Shown: positions 34,401 through 42,095 of the stretch, in pieces
Numbering within the stretch: position 1 is the stretch's first letter
Layout of the letters: each line of letters opens with the position of its first letter
Assembly: GCA_024762975.1 (NCBI GenBank)
Contig: JANTGJ010000006.1
Location: 1 to 55,326 of the forward strand
From: Candidatus Krumholzibacteriia bacterium
Lineage (GTDB): Bacteria; Krumholzibacteriota; Krumholzibacteriia; LZORAL124-64-63
Length of the DNA stretch: 55,326 nt
Direction of reading: 5' to 3'
Made by a program: the position numbers and the translations under genes
The notes under the pieces: generated by a model
Seen by the model: only the letters and a program-made list of their open reading frames with translations
Told to the model about the DNA's origin: nothing
The model's database searches: none

Positions 34401-36122
34401 GCGCACGACCAGGGAGCAATCGCCGAACAGATTGTACTGCTCGACCAGTTGCAGCCCTTCCTGTCCGGGATAGGTATCGAGCACTTCCATGATTCCGTGG
34501 GTGCAGAGGGCGCCCAGTTCACGATCCTCACCCGTCACGAGCAGGTGGATCGCCTCGGCCTGCATCACCGTCGGCGGCACCCAGGGCGTAGTCGTCGAGG
34601 CGCTGTACATACCGACCGCGCCCTGCGGCTGCTCGGGCGTGCCGGCGCGCAGCCACGCTTCGGCGAAGCAGCTGGCGCGCCCGAAAGCGCCGTTGTTGCA
34701 ACTGACATCCAGGATCCACGGCATGCGTTCACCGTTCGTCAACTGCGGGATATGTTCGGTGTGGAAGTACGGATTCGACCAGGAGGCTCCCGAGCCGTGG
34801 CCCAGGTAGTTGATCAGGCTTCGCCCGGCATTCAGCGCATCGAAAATGTCCTCCGTCGTTCCCGTCGGAGCGTAGATTTCGTCGACGGAAGTGAAGTCCC
34901 AGGCCAACAGATCATCGCGCAACCAGCCGGCACGCACCGCATCGGTCGGAATCCCCTGGCTACTGGCCAACCCCGAGGCGCGCGCATACCACAGTCCGTC
35001 GGGCTGGGGATCACGTTCGTAGACCACGAACTTGTTCAGCTGCGTCCGCGCTTCGGTATCGTTGCGGGCCGAAACGCGAGAGACCAGGATATCGGGATAG
35101 AAATCGTCGCCGGCGACGCGGCCATAGCGGGTGTCGTCGAGCGCACCCTCGTACTCCCCCAGGTGGGTCGGCACCTGTTCGAGGTCTCCGACCAGCACGA
35201 TGTAGGTCAAACTTTGCGATTCGGCGTAGAGTTGATCGATGAATGCCTGGATGCCCATCGCCGTGCCGCCGGCATCCTCGACCTGCAGGACCTCGACCTG
35301 CAGTCCGCGTTGGCGCTTCCATGCGACGAAATCGGTGATCGAGGGGACGAGCGCCGCCGGGCACACAACGAGCATGCGCCCGCCGCTGGCCAGGCGCTCA
35401 TATTTTTCCGGTGACCGCGGGTTGTCGAAGCCCTGCTCGTAGAGCGGCGCGAAAGCGTTATCCCCGGTGCCGCCACTCTTGCTTGTGGTCTCGTTGGGGG
35501 ATGGCCCCGCGGTCGTGACGACCTCGAGTTCGAGATGCTCCAGCGCCAGCAGCAGTTCGCGTTGCGGATCCCAGCGCACCAGCTGAACGCGCAGCGCGAC
35601 ACCACGGGCTTCCCGGATCAGGAACGGACGCTCGAGCCTCGTGATCCGGGCGGGCCAGATACCCTGGTTCCCGGACGCATCGTAGGCCGGCCCGAAGACC
35701 CAGGGCTGGGACTGCGGGTCGACTTCCCGCGACAGGTTCCCCTTGGAGGGTATCGGTGGCACGCTCGGAATTTCTCGCCAGCTCTGGGCCAGGATCTTCA
35801 CCTGCGGCGCACCCTGCCCGGGAATCTGCAGGCGCAGAGTGCGGTACGGGAGTTCCGGCTCACCGGCATCCAGCGGAAACCAGGCTCCCGGTGCGCGCAA
35901 CTGGACATACTCGCGGCCGTCGATCAAAACGGATTCGGAAATGAAACCGGCCGGCGTCAACTCGACGTGGATGGAGGAGGTGGAACCGGGCGAAACCTCG
36001 AGACGACCCGGGGACGGGACGGGCTCCGAAAGTGCCACCCAACGGTCCGGCCCCGCCGCAGTCGCGATGGATGCCAGACTATAGAGGCACAGGAACCAAG
36101 CCAGTCGAGCCCAGCGCGTCAT
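31464..36122 (-). CDS. Secreted gingipain-like (peptidase C25) multidomain protein
   Basis: 1552 residues. Signal peptide residues 1-23. A beta-rich propeptide runs to about 240. The C25 caspase-like catalytic domain spans about 245-640, with His442 (NYLGHGSGASW) and Cys475 (DVSCNNGAFG) as the predicted dyad and GDLEQVPTH before them. Ig-like and carboxypeptidase-regulatory-like domains follow (YLFEGLYAGNYSLAVTKPGW). A P/proprotein-convertase-like domain comes next (VPLYESLSSIEVFLDLEHPY, WTLHVADHGPWDTGTI). The FlgD-like sorting domain starts at NRPNPFNPATEIRFALA and ends KMLLIK. ATG 36122 is chosen for GGAGG five nucleotides upstream and the clean signal peptide. This is a plausible major extracellular protease exported by a type IX-like route (inference). 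Confidence 0.92.
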   Translation of the reverse strand: MTRWARLAWFLCLYSLASIATAAGPDRWVALSEPVPSPGRLEVSPGSTSSIHVELTPAGFISESVLIDGREYVQLRAPGAWFPLDAGEPELPYRTLRLQIPGQGAPQVKILAQSWREIPSVPPIPSKGNLSREVDPQSQPWVFGPAYDASGNQGIWPARITRLERPFLIREARGVALRVQLVRWDPQRELLLALEHLELEVVTTAGPSPNETTSKSGGTGDNAFAPLYEQGFDNPRSPEKYERLASGGRMLVVCPAALVPSITDFVAWKRQRGLQVEVLQVEDAGGTAMGIQAFIDQLYAESQSLTYIVLVGDLEQVPTHLGEYEGALDDTRYGRVAGDDFYPDILVSRVSARNDTEARTQLNKFVVYERDPQPDGLWYARASGLASSQGIPTDAVRAGWLRDDLLAWDFTSVDEIYAPTGTTEDIFDALNAGRSLINYLGHGSGASWSNPYFHTEHIPQLTNGERMPWILDVSCNNGAFGRASCFAEAWLRAGTPEQPQGAVGMYSASTTTPWVPPTVMQAEAIHLLVTGEDRELGALCTHGIMEVLDTYPGQEGLQLVEQYNLFGDCSLVVRTAPPEVIHTSHAATAVAGRVPFRIEAQVPGLTAALSGQEILYAVGRTDPTGTVILQPGTDVPPGVDLTLTLTGPNRIPYVVTLPVLSPDGVTIEPATIPVGVATSVAVTLTDPDSGAPRAGRTVAVEGFGVTDLVAVTDAGGQVVFEVRPRFGETLSVLGAEGGFEQFRRELPVTGALSPGGAWLNAEAPSVGLADTLAANLEAVVRGGATSSGVELALSYYDLRDRVVAAGSEVSATLLPAWPGRIDAWLLQEGHDIYARSFEVIQPLRALSGTVIADESGNLPLHQVRIRGYLAGGGPGGAPVFDLESELDGSWVVPVEIPIGAYDLYASKLGYIDWMETVQVLPGGGDVEIRMAAAPRGLVSGTVTSAATGEGVYTLVEAFRADTGAKVAHVWATGPGGEFTLPALAYFEYDIVAAPLGYTPRKIRIEVDRPSVEVFFPLDPTAGSVLVVDAGGLATAQRSALDLLSEASQLGYDVTYLPAAAAVGALWPQYDLVLVSCGDETGSLTPTLKSDLLAHVAAGGKLLIEGGDVARDEVSDPTFAREVLHIQSWETDEPGDVGVYEAVHPVMSYPHALPPSMDFESTGAGSADAVVPTADAVIAGSWTNSWADASVVCFGPESLLGAGQTVFLAFDYTVLDPEHRRDLLHNAIHWLVAPDAGRASVSGTISVLHATDASGVTVRLDPGGRVMTTGSDGNYLFEGLYAGNYSLAVTKPGWSSASASFPLTQEQQLGGLDFELSDVQIVEYSDDPNLPIPDNTPAGVSCSLTVPLYESLSSIEVFLDLEHPYLADLTVEVTSPAGTTVALHRYNGADGDDLSGWFPTELTPYGVLDSFVGENMQGEWTLHVADHGPWDTGTIRTWGLRLSYAASLTPSISGTGQEDLPARTALLGNRPNPFNPATEIRFALAEPGPVRLEVFDLMGRRLVSLIAADLEAGIHTARWNGRDGADRPVASGTYFYRLTTSDTRSTGKMLLIK

Positions 36123-36171
36123 GGGTCCTCCAGGGAGCAGGGAGAGTTCTCGATTCATGGGTAGCGTATGA

Positions 36172-36201
36172 ATTTTACCATTTTTCGCCGGTCGCAAGCA
36201 A
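36172..36201 (-). promoter_or_regulatory. Predicted promoter of the C25 peptidase gene
   Basis: On the minus strand, TTGCTT (36196-36201), 18 bp and TAAAAT (36172-36177) give a leader of about 45 nt before the ATG at 36122. This supports that start. A more AT-rich patch at 36280-36320 lies further upstream and may add a second, weaker promoter. Confidence 0.5.
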
Positions 36202-36356
36202 ATCGAGCCAACGCCGAGCGCAAATCCGAGTTGCCACCCTCCATCCCGAGCGGGCATCCCGACGACCGCAGACATGCTATCCTGTTATATGTAAATGAGT
36301 TAAAAAATATATCGATCAGATCCGGTTTCCCGTTCCCAGACTCCGGTTCTCAACAC

Positions 36357-36390
36357 CCGGAAAGGGCGCCTGCGTTGGGCGCCCTTCCGG
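36357..36390 (-). terminator. Terminator-like hairpin after the repeat lipoprotein gene
   Basis: GC-rich stem CCGGA(A)AGGGCGCC...GGCGCCCTTCCGG with a short loop, 31 nt past the lipoprotein stop codon. One bulged A, no T-tract. Confidence 0.6.
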
Positions 36391-36420
36391 GGGAGTGATC
36401 AATGATCAAATTCTCGCGGA

Positions 36421-37605
36421 TTACTTGATCTTGGCCACGGCCTCATCGTCGCAAAGCGTCGCCCAGCGGCCGGCGAAAAAGCCACCTCGAACACCCTCGA
36501 CGGGATAGGCATTGCCGCCCAGGCGCCCCTCGACGGTCTCGGCCGCATTGACCCAGACTCCACTGAACGAGGCCAGATCGCTTTCTTCATCGGCCGGCTC
36601 CCAGGTGCCGCGCAGGAAACCGCGGAAGTGGCCACGACGGTCGATGTACTTGCCGACAAAGAGCCGGTTGCCGTCGGCGTCGATGCCATAGCCACCGCGC
36701 AGAAAACCACCGATGCGACCGGTCTGACTCATCCAGCGGCCGGCAAAGTTGCCCAGATGACGTGCGTCGTTCTCGTCACCCGCGACCGTCGTATCGTTCG
36801 TCGCCGGGATCATCCGATAGCGCCCGCTCAGGAATCCCTTCGGGCAGACTTCCGTGTCCGTCATCGAGAATCCCGTAACCTGGAACTGGTTGCCCAGGTC
36901 ATCCACATCATAGACCTCGTCCAGCTCACCGAGAGCGGCGACTTCGAAATCGGCCTCGTAGGAACCCAGATCGATGTGAATCATGTTCGGCGCCACGTCC
37001 TGCCCCTCGACGACCGGGCGCTCCAGGATCTGCAACACGACACCGTCAAAATGACAGCCGGTGTGCGACACCAGGCCCACGGTCTGGCGATCCAGGCGCG
37101 GCAGGATGAGGTGGTCGGCGGGGCGTTCGAACTTGATCAGGCGCCGAGCGACCAGCGCACCGCGGTCGACACGGATCGAGCCGGTCCAATCGGCCACGCC
37201 GCAGCCCGAGTCGACGGTACTGAGCGAGTCGTCGGGACCATGCAACATGCCCCACCGCAGCGCGACGTAGGTAAATACGGGGCGGTTCGGGCGACCATCC
37301 GCCGGGCCTTCACCCTCTTCTTCCATGGCCAACACTTCGGGATCGTCAGCCATCGGATCAGCCACCACTTCGGCGTCCTCGGTCAACAATTCCATCTTCA
37401 GGGCCGCATCGCCGAAGGCCTCTTCCTCGTCACTGACCGTCAGACCGGCGTTCGGTTGGCTGAAATCCATCGCTTCGTAGTTGTCGGTGGCGGCGGTGTC
37501 GAGCGGTACCGCAGTCTCATCGCTGCATCCGGCGGCCAACAGCGCGCCGATCGCCAGCAGGCTCAGTACGAGGGCGAGCCTCAGGAAATGGTTTCGTCTT
37601 GGCAT
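36421..37605 (-). CDS. Lipoprotein with C-terminal G-x-F/W repeats
   Basis: 394 residues. A lipoprotein signal peptide ends with the lipobox LLAAGC (Cys27), so it is probably anchored in the outer membrane. An acidic, low-complexity stretch follows (MADDPEVLAMEEEGEGPADG), then a beta-rich domain with Cys residues. The C-terminal 130 residues are built of short repeats of the type G-x-F/W-x-G-x-Y/W (GFLSGRYR, GNFAGRW, GGFLRGGYG, RGFLRGTW, ASFSGVW, GGFFAGRW), about one every 20-30 residues. This would fit a small beta-solenoid or barrel-like sheet. I do not recognise a family. ATG 37605 has AGGAGG six nucleotides upstream. Monocistronic by position. Confidence 0.8.
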   Translation of the reverse strand: MPRRNHFLRLALVLSLLAIGALLAAGCSDETAVPLDTAATDNYEAMDFSQPNAGLTVSDEEEAFGDAALKMELLTEDAEVVADPMADDPEVLAMEEEGEGPADGRPNRPVFTYVALRWGMLHGPDDSLSTVDSGCGVADWTGSIRVDRGALVARRLIKFERPADHLILPRLDRQTVGLVSHTGCHFDGVVLQILERPVVEGQDVAPNMIHIDLGSYEADFEVAALGELDEVYDVDDLGNQFQVTGFSMTDTEVCPKGFLSGRYRMIPATNDTTVAGDENDARHLGNFAGRWMSQTGRIGGFLRGGYGIDADGNRLFVGKYIDRRGHFRGFLRGTWEPADEESDLASFSGVWVNAAETVEGRLGGNAYPVEGVRGGFFAGRWATLCDDEAVAKIK

Positions 37606-37815
37606 GGTGTTCCTCCTGTCAGGGCGTTGATCGTGGGCTTCAGGGGTCGCCCTGCCTCTGCAGAGGAGATGCCAACCCGAGGGAGCGGAACGCAACCTAC
37701 GGCATCACTGCGTGTTGGAACTCTTTCAGCCCCACCGGGGCCGAGCGCGCAAGCCGCCGGCCTGTACCTGACGGGACATTTCCGGGGTGTGCGGTACACC
37801 CGGCCGGGAAAGCGG

Positions 37816-38274
37816 TCAGCTCTCGTGCGAACGTTTGACCTGCACCTTCAGGGCCATCAGCTGTTCATGACGAATGCCGAGCAGGCGGCCAATCTTGTGC
37901 ATCAGTGCGTCCTCGTGGGCCTCGAGGATCCCATCCGAGTAGACGACCTCCCACATCAGTTGCACGATGGCCAACTTGCGCTCAGTGGGAAAACGGTCGT
38001 TGATCAGCTGGGCGAACTCGAACAGATCGTCGCTGCGATGGAGCTCCTGCTCGGCGAGCGCGATCAGCTCGCCGACGGCCGCTTCATCCAGATCGAATCG
38101 GCGGCCGAGCAGGGCCTCGATCGATCGCGCCTCTTCGGCCGAGAAATCGGAATCGGCGTGCGCGGCCTCGAGCAGCAGGACCGCCGTGGCGACGCGCAGC
38201 CGCCGGGCATCCTCATCGACGTCCTGGGCGGGCGCTACACGATCACGAAAGAAGGATTGCAACGAGTCGAACAT
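37816..38274 (-). CDS. TerB-like helical protein
   Basis: 152 residues, cytoplasmic, all helical. The pattern RVATAVLLLEAAHADSDFSA, EEARSIEALL and IVQLMWEVVYSDGILEAHED matches the TerB-like (COG4103) fold, in which two acidic A-D-x-D/S-D-G segments bind metal. TerB homologues are often called tellurite-resistance proteins, but most have no tested role. ATG 38274 has AGAGG seven nucleotides upstream and lies 9 bp after the alr stop, so it probably belongs to the fur-alr transcript. Confidence 0.85.
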   Translation of the reverse strand: MFDSLQSFFRDRVAPAQDVDEDARRLRVATAVLLLEAAHADSDFSAEEARSIEALLGRRFDLDEAAVGELIALAEQELHRSDDLFEFAQLINDRFPTERKLAIVQLMWEVVYSDGILEAHEDALMHKIGRLLGIRHEQLMALKVQVKRSHES

Positions 38275-38283
38275 GAGATACCT

Positions 38284-39480
38284 CTATTTCGGTACCCGGG
38301 ACCAGGTCGCTCCCGGCAGGGTCAGGATTTCGTAGGGAATGGAGCCCAGATGTGCCGCCAGATCTTCGGCCCGGATCGTTTCGTCGCCCTGGCTGCCGAG
38401 CAACACCGCGACGTCTCCCGCCGCGGCGGTCGGAATGTGGGTCACATCCACCATGCACAGATTCATGCAGATGCGCCCGACCAGGGGCGCCCGTTTGCCG
38501 TCGATCAGCACGTACGCCCGGCCGGACAATGCGCGCGGCCAACCATCGGCATAACCCACCGGCAGGACCGCAATCCGGCTGTCGACCGGAGCCCGCCAGG
38601 TGCGACCGTAGCCCACACTCTCGCCAGCCGGGACCTCCCTGACCTGCGAAAGGCGCACTTTCCAGGTCATCGCCGGCCTCAACTCGACTTCCTGGCGACC
38701 GCGTTCACGCAGAGCGACCAGGGTCTCGCGCGACGGCCAGATGCCGTAGGCGCTGATGCCGACGCGCGTCAGGTCCCGGTGCGAGCGATTCCACAGCAGC
38801 GCCGACGCGCTGCAGCTCATGTGCCGCGACAAATCCCGGTAACCGGCCCCGGCCAGCAAACGCTCGAACGCCTCGAAGCGTTCCATCTGTCGCAGCGCAA
38901 AGGAATGATCGGTGGTGTCTTCCACATCGGCGAAATGGGAAGAAAGGCCGACCAGCTGCAGCTGCGGATTCGAAACCAGCAGCTCGAATGCCGCGGCCAA
39001 TTCGCTTTCGACAACTCCCTGCCGATTCACGCCGGTCTCGACCTTCAGGTGCAACCGCAACGGAGATCCGCAATCCGCCGCAGCATTCAACGCCGCCAAC
39101 GAGGCCACCGTGACCTCGGCCTCGAGCTCGGCCGCAACGAACATCTCGTGGGCCGTCAAGGGTCCCAATACCAGGACCGGAGCTCCGATGCCCTCCTCGC
39201 GCAACCGATGCAACTCGTCCAGCGAATGGACGCCGAGCACATCGGCTCCGCCGGCCAGAAAAGCAGTGGCGGCAAGCGAAAGGCCGTGGCCATAGGCATT
39301 CGCCTTGACCACGGCCATCAGTTTTGTTTCGGGATCGACCCGCTCGCGGAAGACCCGTAGATTTTCCGTCAGCGCCTCGGTATCGATTTCCAGCTCCAGC
39401 CAGGCGGAATCATCCGCCCAGGGCTGTGGCAGCCTTCTTTCGCTGACGGATCTCGCAGCTTTTCCTGTCCTTGCAGACAC
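38284..39480 (-). CDS. alr: Alanine racemase
   Basis: 398 residues. A pyridoxal-phosphate enzyme converting L- to D-alanine for peptidoglycan. The cofactor lysine is Lys59 in MAVVKANAYGHG. The substrate-binding segment VETGVNRQG, the catalytic Tyr region (VGYGRTW) and VGRICMNLCMVDVTHI are all intact. Two-domain layout and length fit the family. The start is GTG 39480: GGAG lies seven nucleotides before it and no later in-frame start keeps the conserved N-terminus. Its first 71 bp therefore overlap the end of fur, an unusually long same-strand overlap that implies coupled translation. Confidence 0.95.
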   Translation of the reverse strand: MSARTGKAARSVSERRLPQPWADDSAWLELEIDTEALTENLRVFRERVDPETKLMAVVKANAYGHGLSLAATAFLAGGADVLGVHSLDELHRLREEGIGAPVLVLGPLTAHEMFVAAELEAEVTVASLAALNAAADCGSPLRLHLKVETGVNRQGVVESELAAAFELLVSNPQLQLVGLSSHFADVEDTTDHSFALRQMERFEAFERLLAGAGYRDLSRHMSCSASALLWNRSHRDLTRVGISAYGIWPSRETLVALRERGRQEVELRPAMTWKVRLSQVREVPAGESVGYGRTWRAPVDSRIAVLPVGYADGWPRALSGRAYVLIDGKRAPLVGRICMNLCMVDVTHIPTAAAGDVAVLLGSQGDETIRAEDLAAHLGSIPYEILTLPGATWSRVPK

Positions 39481-39931
39481 CGTACAGCTCCAGCCGGTGG
39501 CGGTAGATCTGGAAATTGTTCTCTTCGGCCAGCTTCTCCTGGAGTTCCTCCAGGCGCGGATTGTAGAACTCGGAAATCTGACCGCATTCGAGACAGATCA
39601 TGTGATCGTGATGCTCGACTTCGGAGTGACCTTCGTAGCGCGCCAGTCCGTCCCCGAAGCGGCGTTCCTGAACCAGGGAACTCTCGACGAGCAGATGCAG
39701 GGTCCGGTAGACCGTCGCATATCCGATTTTGGGATTGGCCTTCTTGACCTCGACGAGGAGTTCCTCGACCGAGATGTGGCCACGCATGCGGAAGAAGACC
39801 GAGACGATCGTATTCCGCTGCTTCGTGGTTTTCAAGCCGCTTTCCTGAATGAATTGTGCGAAAGCGGCCTCTTTTTCCTTCACCAGATTCGCATCGACGG
39901 CCTGCTTGCCGCTGGTATCCATCATCATCAA
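39410..39931 (-). CDS. fur: Fur-family metal-dependent repressor
   Basis: 173 residues. The winged-helix DNA-binding part is ESGLKTTKQRNTIVSVFF and GYATVYRTLHLLVE. The dimerisation/metal domain has the HHDHMICLECG motif (His107, His108, His110, Cys113, Cys116). A second Cys pair, Cys153 and Cys159 (VCKDRKSC), completes a four-Cys structural zinc site. This arrangement fits Fur or its PerR/Zur relatives; the metal sensed cannot be read with certainty. The protein starts with four Met codons; AGAGG lies just upstream of them. A good promoter and a small dyad at the transcription start are consistent with autoregulation. First gene of the fur-alr-terB unit. Confidence 0.93.
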   Translation of the reverse strand: MMMMDTSGKQAVDANLVKEKEAAFAQFIQESGLKTTKQRNTIVSVFFRMRGHISVEELLVEVKKANPKIGYATVYRTLHLLVESSLVQERRFGDGLARYEGHSEVEHHDHMICLECGQISEFYNPRLEELQEKLAEENNFQIYRHRLELYGVCKDRKSCEIRQRKKAATALGG

Positions 39932-39955
39932 CCTCTTCGATCGGGTGGGCTGCGC

Positions 39956-39973
39956 GAATTGAAAACGAAATTC
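39956..39973 (-). promoter_or_regulatory. Possible operator (dyad) at the fur transcription start
   Basis: GAATT-N8-AATTC inverted repeat, AT-rich, placed immediately downstream of the -10 and covering the predicted transcription start. Position and composition suit a Fur-type autoregulatory site, though it is not a full 19-bp Fur box. Confidence 0.35.
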
Positions 39974-39979
39974 GACGGC

Positions 39980-40008
39980 AAATTAAGAACGATTGTCGAA
40001 AACGTCAA
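39980..40008 (-). promoter_or_regulatory. Predicted fur promoter
   Basis: On the minus strand, TTGACG (40003-40008), 17 bp and TAATTT (39980-39985), with a leader of about 40 nt before fur. It lies just after the stop of the upstream propeller gene. Confidence 0.55.
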
Positions 40009-40023
40009 GCAACCCTGATCGAA

Positions 40024-40836
40024 TCAGTCCAGGCGAATCCGGATCGCGTAGTTCGCCCCGTCCGGCACCATCCAGAACGACTCTCCATCGTGGAGCAGCA
40101 GCACGTCGACGCCACGATACATGAACGACTCCGAATCGACGGTCGCATTCCAACGCCGCCGGGAACCGGCCAACCGATACAGACGCCCCGTGCCACTGTC
40201 GGTCAGCCACATGTGCAGACCATCCCAAGCGACGCCAAAAGGTGAGAAGCCGGGGGTGACGGCCGAGCGAGTGATCTCTTCCACTTTCGGATCGAAGCGA
40301 TCGATACGACCCGAGTCGCGGTCGGAGATCCACAGGAACCGGCCATCCCAGCAGATCGCGCTGGGCCGGTGCCCGGGGGTATTGTACGCCTCCTCGACCT
40401 GCACCGTATCCGCCCTGATCTTGTACAGGATCGACGATCCGTCATCGGCGTCACCGCAACTCCAGAGATACTCTCCATCCCAGGCCAGCCCACGATCCAG
40501 CACGCCCGAGAAATCCTCTTCCTGGAATACCGTGCCGGTCGAATCCTGGAAAACGAGCTTCACCTCGCGGTCACCCGACTCGGTCAGGCTATCCGCGTAG
40601 TCGGCCAGGACGACCAGGGTGTCGGATCCCGCCCAGGTCAACCCCCTCACCCGGCCCGTCGTCGGCAGGGGCAGGGTATCGAGAATCGTGAAGGAAAGCT
40701 CCGTCTCGGGAAAAGTCAGAGCCGACTCGTCCTGGGCCGTCACCACCGTGGTCACTGCTCCCAACGCGAGGGCCAGCACTCCGGCCAGCGCGAGCATCGC
40801 CGTCCGCGAGTTTTCCCTGATCGATCGAATCTTCAT
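40024..40836 (-). CDS. Secreted beta-propeller-like protein
   Basis: 270 residues. An N-terminal signal peptide (AMLALAGVLALALGAVTTVV, then TAQDES) precedes about five blade-like repeats of roughly 45 residues, each with a D-G-x-x-L/M-W core: RGLAWDGEYLWSCGDAD, SAICWDGRFLWISDRD, FGVAWDGLHMWLTD. This is the pattern of NHL/SMP-30-type propellers that bind small ligands or proteins; five visible blades is short, so it may assemble as a dimer or lack a blade (inference). No catalytic residues are evident. ATG 40836 has GGAAGGG eight nucleotides upstream. It lies 40 bp after the hybrid kinase gene and may share its transcript. Confidence 0.75.
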   Translation of the reverse strand: MKIRSIRENSRTAMLALAGVLALALGAVTTVVTAQDESALTFPETELSFTILDTLPLPTTGRVRGLTWAGSDTLVVLADYADSLTESGDREVKLVFQDSTGTVFQEEDFSGVLDRGLAWDGEYLWSCGDADDGSSILYKIRADTVQVEEAYNTPGHRPSAICWDGRFLWISDRDSGRIDRFDPKVEEITRSAVTPGFSPFGVAWDGLHMWLTDSGTGRLYRLAGSRRRWNATVDSESFMYRGVDVLLLHDGESFWMVPDGANYAIRIRLD

Positions 40837-40876
40837 GGCAATCCCTTCCGGGGGCTTTCTGCATTTTCCCGGGTAT

Positions 40877-41980
40877 TCAATTCCCGCGGCGCGACCTGGA
40901 CAAGGCCGATCCGAATCTCATAATTTCCTGTAACCTTTTCCAGCCCAACGGCTTGCTCTCGTACCGATCAATGCAGGCAGGATCGATTTTCTCCGCCTCG
41001 GAGGTAGATTCCCACCCGCTGATCAGAACGATCGCGACGGACTGGTCCCGGTCTCGCAATTCGCGCGCCAGCTCGTCGCCACCGATCCCCGGCAGGTTAC
41101 GATCCACGAGCACGATATCGGCACCGCCTTCGTCGAAAGCGGCCCGGGCCTGTTCGGCATTGCGAACCGAGACGACCTCGGCGCCCTGTTCGGCCAGAAC
41201 TTCGGCCAACATCTCGCGCACGGTTGCTTCGTCGTCGACGACCAGCACCCGCACCGCATCGCCGGGACTTGTCTCGGTTGCGGCATCGTCCGACGAGTCC
41301 GGCGCCGCCGGCAATCGAATCTCGAAGGTCGAACCGGCATCCGAGGTATCGACCAGCCGCAGGTCCGCCCCCATCTCCCGCAACCGGGCACGGCAGGCAT
41401 GCAACCCGACTCCACGCCCCTCGCCCTTGCCGGAAACCGGTTCATTCAGCAGCCGGTCCACCAGATCCGCAGCGACTCCTGGCCCATTGTCGAGGATGCG
41501 CAGCAGATGGGTGTCCGTGCCACCGATCGCGGTTACGCGCAGGGCGATCCCCTCCGGCGCGGCTTCGATCGCGTTTCTGATCAGGTTGATCAGTGTCTCG
41601 CGCAGTTCCAGGCCGGGCACGGTCGTACAGAGAGACTCGGACGCCTCAATGACCAGACTCCATGGCTCCTGCGGATCAGCGGACCACCGCTGCCGGCCGG
41701 GAGGCAGAATCAGCCTGGACACGACTTGCACCGCCTCCAGCAATGAGGTCCTGTCTTCGAAGAGGGGATGGGCCCGGCCGGCTGCCCGCAACAGCAATGC
41801 ACCCGCGTCCTGGGCCGCGCTTTCGATGGACTTCAGATGGCCGCGCCAATCCTCGATCTGGGGATCATGCAGCAAGAGCCCCGCGCGTGCGACGATCGCC
41901 GCCAGCAACTGGTTGGCATCGTGGATAGCACCCCGGAGGTCGCCGTCCGGCTCAAACGCCCGCGGGTTCCTGTCGTCCAT
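40877..41980 (-). CDS. Cytoplasmic hybrid histidine kinase (HisKA-HATPase-REC)
   Basis: 367 residues, no membrane span or sensor domain. The HisKA-like helix has His20 in the H-D-x-N form (IHDANQLLAAI). The ATPase domain is complete: N-box LINLIRNAIEA, G1 LRILDNGPGVA, G2 GRGVGLHACRARL. A C-terminal receiver domain starts near residue 243 (VRVLVVDDEATVREML), with acceptor Asp293 (VLVDRNLPG) and Lys343 (YESKPL). With no input domain it may take its signal from a partner. The neighbouring kinase-like protein at 42096-43232, encoded just upstream on the same strand, is the obvious candidate. ATG 41980 has GGGAAGGG upstream. Confidence 0.88.
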   Translation of the reverse strand: MDDRNPRAFEPDGDLRGAIHDANQLLAAIVARAGLLLHDPQIEDWRGHLKSIESAAQDAGALLLRAAGRAHPLFEDRTSLLEAVQVVSRLILPPGRQRWSADPQEPWSLVIEASESLCTTVPGLELRETLINLIRNAIEAAPEGIALRVTAIGGTDTHLLRILDNGPGVAADLVDRLLNEPVSGKGEGRGVGLHACRARLREMGADLRLVDTSDAGSTFEIRLPAAPDSSDDAATETSPGDAVRVLVVDDEATVREMLAEVLAEQGAEVVSVRNAEQARAAFDEGGADIVLVDRNLPGIGGDELARELRDRDQSVAIVLISGWESTSEAEKIDPACIDRYESKPLGWKRLQEIMRFGSALSRSRRGN

Positions 41981-42095
41981 AGATTCCCTTCCCGGCTTTA
42001 CGCCAACGCCGGACCGTGCAGGCCGGCCGAAGGGAATGATACAACGGGAGTGCGGACCAAAGAAGAAGGAAGTCGGCCCCGGTTCGCTCCGGGAA

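Noticed and set aside
36628-39360. Plus-strand open frame of about 910 codons
   Set aside because: Opposite to the lipoprotein, TerB-like and alr genes, with no recognisable domain.
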